Shown here one piece after another: positions 8,233 through 17,017 of a stretch of DNA of 64,000 nt (the stretch's first letter is position 1; every line of letters begins with the position of its first letter). The notes below the pieces were generated by a model. That model ran no database searches, was not told the origin of the DNA, and was given only the letters and a program-made list of their open reading frames with translations. Source of the DNA: an uncultured Oscillospiraceae bacterium (GTDB lineage: Bacteria; Bacillota; Clostridia; Oscillospirales; Ruminococcaceae). The stretch is from NCBI GenBank assembly GCA_910584715.1, contig CAJUAN010000010.1, forward strand, positions 22,116 to 86,115, in the 5' to 3' direction. A program made the translations under genes and the position numbers.

Positions 8233-8261
8233 TTGACAATTATTCGAGAAATTGTTATCAT
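8233..8261 (+). promoter_or_regulatory. promoter of the 1389-residue repeat protein
   Basis: TTGACA (8233-8238), 17 bases, TATCAT (8256-8261), with a second TATAAT overlapping downstream. Transcription would begin near 8268, which argues for the GTG at 8298 as the start codon. Confidence 0.7.
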
Positions 8262-8297
8262 ATATAATATATATTGAATAAAGTGAGGGCTGTAACT

Positions 8298-11200
8298 GTG
8301 GATATTTTTAAACAATATGACATATTCAAGGAAAAATGCTCGGAGTTTCCCGATAAGCTGACCGACAGATGTTTTTCGTCATGCAGTCTTATCTGCCACC
8401 CTGCGGCTAAGGACGTCCTGATCTCCGTGTGCAGCGAGGAGGAAGCCCACAGCAACGCGGACTACATCTGCCGCATGAGGGATATGCTCCTTATGTCCGA
8501 GGACGGGGAGGAGTGGTCTGCATTTAATCTGACGGAAGCGCGCAGGATCGCCGAACAGGACGGTTATATCTATATCACCGACCTGCTTGCCGAGGACGCT
8601 TTCATTGCCGAGGACTGGATGATAAACGGCAAGAACGACACCGTTATCGTAAGCGAAGCCTATATGCGCGAAAAAGGAAAAAGATACGCCCCTGTTACGC
8701 CCCTGACAAATAAAGTTCTCTGTTTCAAAAAATATTCCTGCGGATTTTTCTGGAAGCCCTCCGCTCCGGGAAGTATAATCCGCATTGACAAGGATTACAT
8801 AGACGGCTGCTTCAAGGAGTTCTTTGACAAGTGCTCCGCAAAGCTGCCCGACCTTTCCGATTCCGAAACTATCAATTTCAAGCTTTTCGGCGGAGAGATA
8901 ACCATTGACGTGAACACCACAAGGATAAGGACTATCGAGCTGTTCTTTGCAAGAATGAACCGCATTGCGGAGATACTTTCCGGCAATTCGGAGATACTCG
9001 GAATATGCGGATATGAATTTTCAGCGGTGGATTTTCTGCTTGAGCTTACCGCCGCCGCTCTGGCGAAAAACGGTATAGACATTTCAAAGAAAAAATTTGC
9101 GGCTGAATATTATTCGCCGATCCTGAACGGTCAGGGTACGGAGGAAATGCTTGCCGCTTTAGGCACGCGCTGCGGAAACGCCGACGTGGACTGCATAAAG
9201 CTTGCTTTCCTTGACGCCGTGAACGCGGAGTACTCCGAAAAGATAGAATATTCCGCCGGGGACTCCGGATTCTACAGCGAAAATATACGCAGGCTGGAGC
9301 TTGGGGACTATACCGCCGAGGAAGAAAAATTCATTGTGTCGGAGCTTCTTTCACGCAAGCCCGCCGACTACAGGGTATTTTATTTTGCAAACAAGGAGTA
9401 TCCCGAGGAAGCTGAAAACCTTGCCGCCATTGCGGAGTTCTGGGAAGTTGAGCCGCTGTCCGAGGAGGAAATGGAAAACGCCGTCCTCGGCGCGTACCTG
9501 CTTGACGAGAACTTTGACGAGCAGGGGCGCTTCTGCGCGGGCTATGAGGAATCCCGCATACTTAAAGAGCAGGTGGGAAAGGTCATCGACAAGTACGGGC
9601 TTTCCAACCGCGAGTGCATAGACGAGCTTGAACAGCGCATGGAGATACTCGACAAGGAGCGCAGGACATTTAACGGAACCCTGTTCGACACCCCCGAGGA
9701 AATGCAGCTTGCGGTCAAGAACGAAGCTTACGTTCAGGAGCTTTGCGAGAACCTCTCCGCTCTGAACGAGTCCGAGCTGAACGCTCTGAACGAGCATATC
9801 GACAACACCACTCTCGACGATTCCACAAAATCCAAATACAAGCTTAAAATAAAGCTGGCTATGAATAACGTCCAGTCGGCAGTCCTTGAGCAGAAATGTC
9901 TTAAACTGCCGATAATGAACCTTGACGAGATAGCGGGTCTGAGAAAGACGCTTGCGGACGAGAATTACCCCGAAGCAGTTCTCAAGCCCTTTGCGGCTAA
10001 GATAAGGGACGCTTTCTCCGCAGCGCAGACCGCCGAGATCGAGGGTATGCTGAAAAGCTCCGAGGACATGAGCGACGAACAGCTTGACGGAGTTTCCGCA
10101 AAGCTGGATTCCGGCAGGTACGACAGCACGATCTCTGCCTTTTACAAAAGCAGGGTGGAGGAGATCAAGGAGAAAAATATCAGGGCGAAGCTGCATAGTA
10201 TTGCGGAGGGCTTTGAGTCCTTCAGCAAGGAAAAGCTGACCGGTCTCATAGATACCCTGAAAAACAGCGATTTCCCCAAGAGGCTTACGTATCCTCTTAT
10301 CAAAAGGGTCACGGAGGCTCTCAGCAATTACGAGATAAACGAGGCGGCGAGGACGTTCGAGGGCGTAGGCTTTGCGGACGCGGAGCAGCTTGAAAAGATG
10401 AAGTCCGCAATTTCGGAAAAGCTTTTCAGCGACGAAATACTGGCTCCGTATATTGTTCTGGTGGAAAAGCGCGAAAAGGAGCTTCTTGACGAGGAGCTTG
10501 TGGAAATGTGCGCCGACATTGAGAATATGTCCCAGGACGACCTGACCATACTCCGCGCAAAGATAACCGACGGCGACAAAGCGTTTGACGAGCAGCTTGT
10601 TTCAAAGTATCTTGACAAGATCACCCAGAGGGACTGCGAGCTGAAAAATTCCGAGCTTGCGGAGCTCTGCAAATACATTTTCTCCATGGAGCAGTCAGAG
10701 CTTGACGAGCTTAAGGAAAAGCTTGCGGACGAAAAGTACGACAAGGAATTTACGGACGTTTACTATAGAAAAATTGCCGAAAGGGAGCAGGAGCTTCTTG
10801 TGCTTGAGCTTGACAGACTCTGCGCGGGCATTGACGACGCCGATATCGACGTTCTTGAAAAGCTTAAAACACGTATTATCGACGAGGAGCGTTACGCCGA
10901 CGTCTGTGACGACTACATCTCCGACATCAACAGCCGTATTGAGGATATAAAGCTGGCTGAATACAAAAACACCATAGCCGGCGTTGCTTCCATGAATGCG
11001 GAAGAGGTTGAGGAATTCAGAAAGACCGCCGAGGAAAAACGCTATGATATCGGCGAAGCTCTTTACGAGGAAAGCCTTGCCGCTGCCGACGAAAGAGATA
11101 ACGTTCTGGAAAATCAGGCTATCGAGGATATCTGCGGAGATATCGAATCCTATGGCTTCGAGCAGGCTGAAAGCGTAAGGGCGCGGCTTGCAGAGGAGGG

Positions 11201-12467
11201 CTTTGACCCCGTGAAGATCGCTCCCTACGCAGCCCGTATCGACGAAAGGATAACCGCTCTCCATACGGCCGAGCTGGAATCCTATATCGATGGAATCGAG
11301 TCCATGAACAAGGAACAGCTCATTCAGGCTCAGATAAAGATCGGCGAGTACAGCGGGCCCTCTTATCTCAAAGATAAGTACAACAGGATCGCGGAGTCTG
11401 CTATCGCAGATATCGCTGACCGCGAGATACGCGAAATGTGCGGAAATATCAGCGAGCTTTCCGCCAAAAAATCAGGCGAGCTTATCAGGCGTATCAATAC
11501 CATGCCTTTGGACGAAGCTGCCAAAAGCAAATATATCGACGCTCTCGACGCTCATATCGCGTCTCTAAAGGAACACGAACAGAGAGAGTATATTGAGCAC
11601 CTTACGGGGGATATGTCCGAGTACGGTATAAACGCGGTACATCTGGCAGTTCCGGGAATGACGGGTCTGTTTATAAACAAATATGACAACGCCTGCAATA
11701 CCTATGTTTCCGCCGGAAGATACGAGCTGCCTATCCTTATCCACGAGGGCAACGGCGGAGACAGCTTTACGATGACGACGGAATACCTGTATACCTTTAA
11801 CAGAGGCGTTATGAAGCGAATAAAGGTGGACGACATAGCTTCCTTCCAGGCAAAGAAAACCTTGATGAATTCCGTTCTTACGGCTGTGGAGAAAAACGGC
11901 GACACCAGCGAGCTGCCCAACGCTCTTAAAAAGGACGTTATCGAAAACGTTGCAAAGACGCTTACCGCTTTGGTAAGTTTCATTCACGACAGACGCTCCG
12001 CCGAGCATATGAAAGAACTCCTTGAAAACGCAGTACAGGAGAAAGCCGTTCAAGCAGCTGTTATGGCGGCACCGGCTGTGGCCGCTTCTCCCGTGCCTGC
12101 CGCCCAGGTCGGCGTTCACGTTGTTCCCGTGCCTGTTTCGGCGTCAGCAAGAAGCGCGTCTGACAATGCAAGCAATGCGGATATTGTGGATAATACAGAC
12201 GGCGCAAGCGGATCCCATGCAGCTTATGAGACAGAGTACCGCCAAGCTGAGCCTCATGTATCCGATACGGCTGAAAAGCCTGCTGCTGTTTCCGATGTAT
12301 CCGCCGCTGAGGAAGATATCCCTGCGGCACCGGCTCAGGCGCTTGCGGAAGAACCCGCTGCTCCCGCTGAAGCCGAGGTCAAGATCAAGTTCTGCGACCA
12401 GTGCGGCGCAAGGATAACGAGTCCAACGGCGAAATTCTGCGCAGAGTGTGGAAACAGGCTTATGTAA
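8298..12467 (+). CDS. giant helical-repeat protein with PH-like module and C-terminal zinc ribbon
   Basis: A 1389-residue cytoplasmic protein. The GTG at 8298 is preferred because GAGGG lies eight bases upstream; the TTG at 8274 is almost at the transcription start. Residues 1-450 form an unfamiliar globular region with several Cys. Residues about 474-1100 hold roughly twelve divergent repeats of about 50 residues, with the pattern I-x-x-M-(S/N)-x-x-x-L-x-x-L-K-x-K-I, a variable loop, a Tyr-containing helix and a charged helix ending in L-C. Residues about 1105-1200 contain ILIHEGNGGD and YLYTFNRGVMKRI, resembling small bacterial PH-like domains. An Ala/Pro/Glu-rich linker leads to a zinc ribbon (CDQCG, CAECG) at the very end. 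The architecture suggests a scaffold or adaptor; function is unknown. Single gene with promoter and terminator. Confidence 0.85.
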   Translation: MDIFKQYDIFKEKCSEFPDKLTDRCFSSCSLICHPAAKDVLISVCSEEEAHSNADYICRMRDMLLMSEDGEEWSAFNLTEARRIAEQDGYIYITDLLAEDAFIAEDWMINGKNDTVIVSEAYMREKGKRYAPVTPLTNKVLCFKKYSCGFFWKPSAPGSIIRIDKDYIDGCFKEFFDKCSAKLPDLSDSETINFKLFGGEITIDVNTTRIRTIELFFARMNRIAEILSGNSEILGICGYEFSAVDFLLELTAAALAKNGIDISKKKFAAEYYSPILNGQGTEEMLAALGTRCGNADVDCIKLAFLDAVNAEYSEKIEYSAGDSGFYSENIRRLELGDYTAEEEKFIVSELLSRKPADYRVFYFANKEYPEEAENLAAIAEFWEVEPLSEEEMENAVLGAYLLDENFDEQGRFCAGYEESRILKEQVGKVIDKYGLSNRECIDELEQRMEILDKERRTFNGTLFDTPEEMQLAVKNEAYVQELCENLSALNESELNALNEHIDNTTLDDSTKSKYKLKIKLAMNNVQSAVLEQKCLKLPIMNLDEIAGLRKTLADENYPEAVLKPFAAKIRDAFSAAQTAEIEGMLKSSEDMSDEQLDGVSAKLDSGRYDSTISAFYKSRVEEIKEKNIRAKLHSIAEGFESFSKEKLTGLIDTLKNSDFPKRLTYPLIKRVTEALSNYEINEAARTFEGVGFADAEQLEKMKSAISEKLFSDEILAPYIVLVEKREKELLDEELVEMCADIENMSQDDLTILRAKITDGDKAFDEQLVSKYLDKITQRDCELKNSELAELCKYIFSMEQSELDELKEKLADEKYDKEFTDVYYRKIAEREQELLVLELDRLCAGIDDADIDVLEKLKTRIIDEERYADVCDDYISDINSRIEDIKLAEYKNTIAGVASMNAEEVEEFRKTAEEKRYDIGEALYEESLAAADERDNVLENQAIEDICGDIESYGFEQAESVRARLAEEGFDPVKIAPYAARIDERITALHTAELESYIDGIESMNKEQLIQAQIKIGEYSGPSYLKDKYNRIAESAIADIADREIREMCGNISELSAKKSGELIRRINTMPLDEAAKSKYIDALDAHIASLKEHEQREYIEHLTGDMSEYGINAVHLAVPGMTGLFINKYDNACNTYVSAGRYELPILIHEGNGGDSFTMTTEYLYTFNRGVMKRIKVDDIASFQAKKTLMNSVLTAVEKNGDTSELPNALKKDVIENVAKTLTALVSFIHDRRSAEHMKELLENAVQEKAVQAAVMAAPAVAASPVPAAQVGVHVVPVPVSASARSASDNASNADIVDNTDGASGSHAAYETEYRQAEPHVSDTAEKPAAVSDVSAAEEDIPAAPAQALAEEPAAPAEAEVKIKFCDQCGARITSPTAKFCAECGNRLM

Positions 12468-12479
12468 CTTATAAAATTA

Positions 12480-12526
12480 TCGGGAAACGCCCGCTTCGTA
12501 TAAGAGGACGTTTCCCGATTCCTTTT
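12480..12526 (+). terminator. rho-independent terminator
   Basis: TCGGGAAACG (12480-12489) pairs with CGTTTCCCGA (12509-12518), followed by TTCCTTTT. Confidence 0.85.
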
Positions 12527-12612
12527 GCGTATAAAAAACAGAGACCGAGCTGTTCGTGCTGTCCTTATATTTAATGCTAAACTATCGTCTTGGGAAAGTA
12601 TTGCGATTTTCC

Positions 12613-12744
12613 GCTATAGACGGCAGCATGGGGAAAGGCTCGGCCTTTCGTGCAAGCTCGATATAGAAGCTTTCTGCCGTATCGGAAGCAACAATTTGCT
12701 GCCTTTGCTACAGACGGCGGCAAGGGTAAAGGTTCAGCCTTTTT
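12613..12744. repeat. two 38-bp hairpin-bearing direct repeats, 94 bases apart
   Basis: GCTATAGACGGCAGCATGGG (12613-12632) and GCTACAGACGGCGGCAAGGG (12707-12726) match closely, and the match continues through AAAGGCTCGGCCTTT and AAAGGTTCAGCCTTT, each a small palindrome. They fill the 297-base gap between the repeat-protein terminator and the suf genes. No reading frame here looks coding. They could be remnants of a dispersed element or part of a 3' region of the suf transcript; the second palindrome is followed by TTTTTATGG on the plus strand. Confidence 0.65.
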
Positions 12745-12764
12745 ATGGCCTCTGTTTTTATTTG

Positions 12765-13685
12765 TTACTTTAAAAATCCGTCGATAATTTTCTGCTCCGC
12801 TTCCTCCTCGGTAAGACCTAAAGTCCGCAGCTTGATTATCTGCTCTCCCGCGATCTTTCCGATAGCCGCCTCGTGGATAAGAGAAGCGTCGATGTTCCCC
12901 GCGTAAAGCTCCGGAGCCGCGTTTACTCTGCCATTGTCGGCAAGTATGGCGTCGCATTCGGAATGCCCCGTGCAGCGGCAGTTGCCTTTGATGACCGAGT
13001 GGTACTCCTGATAGGAATTACCCTTTGCCACCGACCGGGAAACCAAATCAACGCCTGAATCCTCGCCGTCCAGAGATACCGAGAAATCCGACTTTGCCGT
13101 CTCGTCGCCGTCGGTGAGAAGCCTTTCGCGGATAACAAGCTTTGCTCCCGCGCCGAGCTTTGCGGTGGTAAGACGGTTCGTGCTTGTCACTCCGCTTATC
13201 TGCATGGTGTCCATTTCCATATAGGAATTTTCCTCCATTACCACGTCGGTGACGGGGTCTATACGCTTTGCTCCGCTGCCGGTTCCTGTTCCTACGTGCT
13301 TTTCCTTGTAAAGCACGCGGGCGTTTTTTCCGATAAAGAAGCGATGTATACCGTTGTGGCGCGCTTCCTCTTCGTCATCGGAATGCACTCCGCAGCCAGC
13401 GACAATTATAACGTCCGCGCCGTCCTCAACATAAAAATCGTTGTAGACCAGATCGTTCACTCCGCCATGAGTAACGCAGGCGGGAATATAAACGGTTTCT
13501 TTTTGGGCGCCGGAACCAATTTTGATAACGATGCCCGGGTTATCGGATTTGTTTTCTATCTTTATGTTTTCCGAGGACTGCCTGCCAGCGCAGCCGCTGT
13601 TTTCTCGTATATTATAGGCTCCCTTGAAGGATATAACGTTCCGTTCTGAGACTATCCCCAAAAGCTTTTCTGTAATGCTGTCCAT
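12765..13685 (-). CDS. sufB: SufB/SufD-family Fe-S cluster scaffold subunit (minimal SUF)
   Basis: A 306-residue protein, shorter than the 420-480 residues of classical SufB or SufD, lacking most of their N-terminal region. The beta-helix core is recognisable (VYIPACVTHGG, DVIIVAGCGVHSD, LGAGAKLVIRERLL, YQEYHSVIKGNCRCTGHSECDAIL). The C-terminal helical part carries HEAAIGKIAGEQIIKLRTLGL, the conserved His/Glu region of SufB-type scaffolds. It should assemble Fe-S clusters together with the SufC ATPase encoded immediately upstream; the start overlaps the sufC stop region. No sufS, sufU or separate sufD follows. The layout matches the two-gene SufBC-like systems known in anaerobes (SmsCB type). 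Confidence 0.88.
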   Translation of the reverse strand: MDSITEKLLGIVSERNVISFKGAYNIRENSGCAGRQSSENIKIENKSDNPGIVIKIGSGAQKETVYIPACVTHGGVNDLVYNDFYVEDGADVIIVAGCGVHSDDEEEARHNGIHRFFIGKNARVLYKEKHVGTGTGSGAKRIDPVTDVVMEENSYMEMDTMQISGVTSTNRLTTAKLGAGAKLVIRERLLTDGDETAKSDFSVSLDGEDSGVDLVSRSVAKGNSYQEYHSVIKGNCRCTGHSECDAILADNGRVNAAPELYAGNIDASLIHEAAIGKIAGEQIIKLRTLGLTEEEAEQKIIDGFLK

Positions 13686-13686
13686 A

Positions 13687-14430
13687 TCAGAAGCCCTCCT
13701 TTTCCGGCACCATTCTGCCGAGGGGACATTTTCCCTCGGAGCTGTTTTCTTTGAGAAGATCCGGGAGGATATCCTCTTTGCTTCCCTCGGCGGAGACCTT
13801 TCCGTCGGAAATAACTATGATATAGTCCGCTATCTCCATGATCCTTTCCTGGTGGGAAATTATCAGCAGGGAACGTCCGCCCTCATTTTTAAGACGTTCA
13901 AAAGCGTTTATAAGGCTTCCGAAGCTCCACAGGTCAATACCCGCCTCGGGTTCGTCAAAAACAAGCATGGAAGCGTTTTTTCTCGCCAGGACCGTAGCTA
14001 TCTCTATGCGCTTGCTTTCGCCTCCCGAAAGACTTGCGTCGGCTTCCCTGTTCATATATTCACGGGCGCAGAGACCTACCTCGCCGAGTATCTCGCATAT
14101 GACCTCGTTATCAAGCTTCTGCTCCGCTGACGTTTCTATAAGGTCGCGGACGGTGAGTCCCTTAAAGCGGACAGGCTGCTGAAAGGCATATGCAATGCCC
14201 TTGCGCGCACGTTCGGTGATGTTGTATTCGGTTATGTCTGTTCCGTCCAGAAAAATTTTACCCTCGGTAGGACTATAGAGACCCGCGATCATCTTAGCGA
14301 TAGAGGTTTTTCCTCCGCCGTTGGGTCCCGTTACCACGGTAAGCTTTCCGTCGGGTATCTTCATATCGACGCCTTTGAGAATTTCCTCGCCCTCGGGAAG
14401 TCTCCAGCGAACATTTTTAAGTTCAAGCAT
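13687..14430 (-). CDS. sufC: SufC-like ABC ATPase of the minimal SUF system
   Basis: A 247-residue cytoplasmic ABC ATPase. Walker A is GPNGGGKTS (near residue 35), the Q-loop is YAFQQPVRFKG, the signature LSGGESKRIE, Walker B MLVFDEPEAGID and the H-loop ISHQE. Family SufC proteins energise the scaffold SufB/D; no membrane partner is encoded nearby, only the SufB-like gene, which starts one base beyond this gene's stop. The ATG at 14430 follows AGAGGAATTTTAAAAT. A strong promoter lies about 200 bases upstream, leaving a long leader. Confidence 0.92.
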   Translation of the reverse strand: MLELKNVRWRLPEGEEILKGVDMKIPDGKLTVVTGPNGGGKTSIAKMIAGLYSPTEGKIFLDGTDITEYNITERARKGIAYAFQQPVRFKGLTVRDLIETSAEQKLDNEVICEILGEVGLCAREYMNREADASLSGGESKRIEIATVLARKNASMLVFDEPEAGIDLWSFGSLINAFERLKNEGGRSLLIISHQERIMEIADYIIVISDGKVSAEGSKEDILPDLLKENSSEGKCPLGRMVPEKEGF

Positions 14431-14627
14431 ATTTTAAAATTCCTCTTTTCTGCCATATGGTGCATAAAGCGTGATATCCGTTCAAGAGCCGGAATGCGCT
14501 CAGAAAGCGCACCGGAGCGGTATTTGCAGAGCCGCGCATTTTGCAGGAACGTCATTATTAGACATTCAGTATAAAACAGTATCTGCAATTTATGTCCGTA
14601 AATTCACTCGAGGCGGATAACGAGTAT

Positions 14628-14656
14628 ATTATACCATATTAGTAGTTAATAGTCAA
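14628..14656 (-). promoter_or_regulatory. promoter of the sufC-sufB operon
   Basis: Minus-strand TTGACT (14656-14651), 17 bases, TATAAT (14633-14628). The resulting leader is about 190 bases long. The 374-base gap upstream of sufC also contains the hairpin at 14720-14768 and no coding frame. Confidence 0.75.
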
Positions 14657-14719
14657 TAGCTTTAGCGCACATTGGTTTCCGGCGGCGGGAGCGGATACAA
14701 AACCGCTGCAAAAGTTTTT

Positions 14720-14768
14720 CCCGCGCTGCATAAACCGTAAAAATAATTTGCGGTTTATGCAGCGCGGG
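14720..14768. terminator. 18-bp perfect hairpin, terminator-like
   Basis: CCCGCGCTGCATAAACCG (14720-14737) is perfectly complementary to CGGTTTATGCAGCGCGGG (14751-14768) across a 13-base loop. It lies downstream of the AraC-type gene on the minus strand (ends 14805). The T run is better on the plus strand (TTTTAAG), and on the minus strand it is GAAAAACTTTT, so terminator activity is uncertain. Confidence 0.6.
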
Positions 14769-14804
14769 TTTTAAGGGGGATATGAAGAAATTAATTGGGA
14801 ATTA

Positions 14805-15605
14805 TCATTTTGTCCGCTTCTTTTCTTCGGAAACGGCGGCTCTGTATTCGGAGGGCGTCATGTCCGTCCTCGATTTGAACTGCCGCATGAAGTGAAGCTC
14901 GCACTTATATCCGCACATCTGCGCAATTTTCGTAATGGAAATATCCGTGGTGGAAAGCAGGTATTTGGCGTGTTCTACGCGGCTGCGTATCACGTCGTTC
15001 ATAACGCTTACCCCAAAGGTCTCTTTGTACAGATGCTGGAAATAGGATTTGCTCATCGCAAGCTGGTGTGAAAGCCCGTCAACGTTCCATTCGTTGTAGG
15101 GCATATTGTATATCTGCGACCGCAGGAGAGCCATTTTATCGTAGTGGGTGCTCGACCTGCTTCCGCCGTATGAGTGTATCTCCTCGCTCAGCTTTATAAA
15201 AAACAGTTTCATGTAAAGCTCCGCCGAATCCGTTTTAAATATATTCGATGAGTAGCTTTCGTAAGCCATATTTTTGATTAAAAGTGAAAGTCCGTTGATA
15301 TCGTCAAGCTTGACGACCTTGTCAAAGGGTATATCGAGAGCGTCAAAAAAGTCATAGTCGCCGTCTGAAAGCTTAAAGTGAAACCAGTCGTTGGAAAACT
15401 GCGTTCCGTACGCTCTGTAAAACTGAGGAGTGCCCTCTTTGTAAAGTATAAAGGAATTTTCTTCGGTGAACGTGTCCGTTCCGGAAAAGGTAAAGACCGC
15501 AGGCGTTTTTATCAGCAGCAGAAGATAGTCTCCCGAACCGTCGGGGCGCTGGATACAGAAATCCGCGTCGTGACAGTGGTTATATCCGATATTGTTGATA
15601 TGCAA
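14805..15605 (-). CDS. AraC-family transcriptional regulator
   Basis: A 266-residue protein beginning at TTG 15605, five bases after GAGGTGATGATGA. Residues 1-150 form a cupin-like ligand-binding part (QRPDGSGDYLLLLIKTPAVF, GTPQFYRAYG). The C-terminal 100 residues hold the two helix-turn-helix units: SHQLAMSKSYFQHLYKETFG and ITKIAQMCGYKCELHFMRQF, ending TPSEYR. It starts 16 bases after the GH1 beta-glucosidase gene and shares its transcript. A role as local activator of glycoside use is likely; candidate sites are the inverted repeats at 18537-18684. Confidence 0.9.
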   Translation of the reverse strand: MHINNIGYNHCHDADFCIQRPDGSGDYLLLLIKTPAVFTFSGTDTFTEENSFILYKEGTPQFYRAYGTQFSNDWFHFKLSDGDYDFFDALDIPFDKVVKLDDINGLSLLIKNMAYESYSSNIFKTDSAELYMKLFFIKLSEEIHSYGGSRSSTHYDKMALLRSQIYNMPYNEWNVDGLSHQLAMSKSYFQHLYKETFGVSVMNDVIRSRVEHAKYLLSTTDISITKIAQMCGYKCELHFMRQFKSRTDMTPSEYRAAVSEEKKRTK

Positions 15606-15621
15606 TCATCATCACCTCTGC

Positions 15622-16968
15622 TTACAGAATTTCACCGTTGCTTTCTATTACCTTTTTGTACCATAACGCCGAGTCCTTGGGTATCCGTTCTCCGGTTTCA
15701 TAATCGGTGTAGATCATTCCGAAGCGGGCGGTGTAGCCTATAGCCCACTCAAAATTGTCCACAAGCGACCACTGGAAATATCCGCGACAGTCAACGCCGT
15801 CATCGGCGGCTCTGCGGAATTCCCTTATATAGCGGTGCAGAAAATCAATTCTGTTGGGGTCGTGGACTTTTCCGTCAAGCGAGACCGCGTCGTGGGCAGC
15901 CATTCCGTTTTCGGTGATGTATATGGGAAGCCCATAGCGTTCATACATGAATCTCGGTCCCCAGTAAAGGGTTTCGGGAACGATGTTCCATTTTATCGCG
16001 TTAAGTGGAGCTCCCGCCGCAAAGGGGACGTTTTCCGCCCAGCCGTTTTCTCCCGCCCTGACGTATCTTCCCTGATAGATATTCAGTCCGATAAAGTCAA
16101 TGGGGGAGCTTATCAGAGCCATATCCTCGTCGGTTATTTCAGGCAGGATATCGGCGCATTCATTCAGGATATTGTCATGATATTTTCCGAATACCAACGG
16201 GTCGAGCCAGTACGACTCCGCAAAGAGGAAATGCTTTCTTCCGCAGTAGAAATACGAGCCCTCCGCCGCGGATATATCTTTTTCCGATACGGGACAGGCG
16301 GGAGCGGTAGCCACGACAAAGCCTATCTTTACACCGGGTATTTTTTCGCGCAGTACCCTGACAGCCTTGCCGTGGGCTTTGAGGACGTTGTGTCCGATAC
16401 GGAGCAGCTCCTCTTTTCCCAGAACCAGACCGGGAGCGTGCACTCCCTCGAAATAACCGCAGCCCACAAAGACCTCGGGTTCATTAAAGGTCATTATGTT
16501 TTTTACCCTGCCTCCGAAAAGCTCGGCGCAGACTTTGGCATAGTCCGCAAACCGGTCGGAAATGTCGTCGCTGAGCCACCCGCCCTGCAGGTGCAGGGCG
16601 TAGGGCAGATCCCAGTGATAAAGGGTAGCGTAAGGCTCAATGCCGTATTTAAGCAGCTCGTCAATAAGATCGCTGTAAAATCTTACTCCCGCCTGATTTA
16701 CCTTTCCCGTGCCGTCGGGCATAAGCCTGCTCCAGGAAATTGAAAACCTGTAGGCTTTGAGTCCCAGCTCGGACATAAGCTTTACGTCCTCTTTAAATTT
16801 GTGATAATGACCGCAGGCAATATCGCCGCTTGAATTGTCACTTATCTTTCCCTCGGTATGGGTAAAAACGTCCCATATGTTCTTTCCCTTGCCGTCCTCG
16901 TAAGCAGCGCCCTCGATCTGGTATGCGGCAGTTGCCGCTCCCCATACGAAATTTTCAGAAAAACCCAT
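15622..16968 (-). CDS. bglA: GH1 family beta-glucosidase
   Basis: A 448-residue cytoplasmic enzyme of full GH1 length. It hydrolyses beta-linked disaccharides and short oligosaccharides with retention. The N-terminal GH1 signature is [15 protein letters not shown]; the acid/base Glu is in MTFNEPEV (near residue 165), and the nucleophile Glu is in YITENGMAA. The aglycone-side tryptophans [13 protein letters not shown] are present. ATG 16968 follows GAGGTGATCATCA. There is no signal peptide, so substrate must be imported, probably through the binding protein encoded next door. It is transcribed with the AraC gene from a promoter whose -35 overlaps the end of the binding-protein gene. Confidence 0.94.
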   Translation of the reverse strand: MGFSENFVWGAATAAYQIEGAAYEDGKGKNIWDVFTHTEGKISDNSSGDIACGHYHKFKEDVKLMSELGLKAYRFSISWSRLMPDGTGKVNQAGVRFYSDLIDELLKYGIEPYATLYHWDLPYALHLQGGWLSDDISDRFADYAKVCAELFGGRVKNIMTFNEPEVFVGCGYFEGVHAPGLVLGKEELLRIGHNVLKAHGKAVRVLREKIPGVKIGFVVATAPACPVSEKDISAAEGSYFYCGRKHFLFAESYWLDPLVFGKYHDNILNECADILPEITDEDMALISSPIDFIGLNIYQGRYVRAGENGWAENVPFAAGAPLNAIKWNIVPETLYWGPRFMYERYGLPIYITENGMAAHDAVSLDGKVHDPNRIDFLHRYIREFRRAADDGVDCRGYFQWSLVDNFEWAIGYTARFGMIYTDYETGERIPKDSALWYKKVIESNGEIL

Positions 16969-16988
16969 TGATGATCACCTCACGCTCT

Positions 16989-17017
16989 ATTATACAATAA
17001 GTTCCCTTTAAAATCAA
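16989..17017 (-). promoter_or_regulatory. promoter of the GH1-araC transcript
   Basis: Minus-strand TTGATT (17017-17012), 17 bases, TATAAT (16994-16989). The -35 box overlaps the stop region of the gene ending at 17014, so GH1 can be expressed apart from it. Confidence 0.65.

Noticed and set aside
8274..8297. TTG start for the giant repeat protein
   Set aside because: It lies only a few bases after the predicted transcription start and has no ribosome site; GTG 8298 has one.
9351..10196. Minus-strand frame of 281 codons inside the giant repeat protein gene
   Set aside because: Shadow of regular helical coding on the plus strand; no start signal.
12525..12773. 82-codon plus-strand frame in the repeat region
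   Set aside because: It overlaps the terminator tail and both repeats, and its translation has no pattern of a protein.
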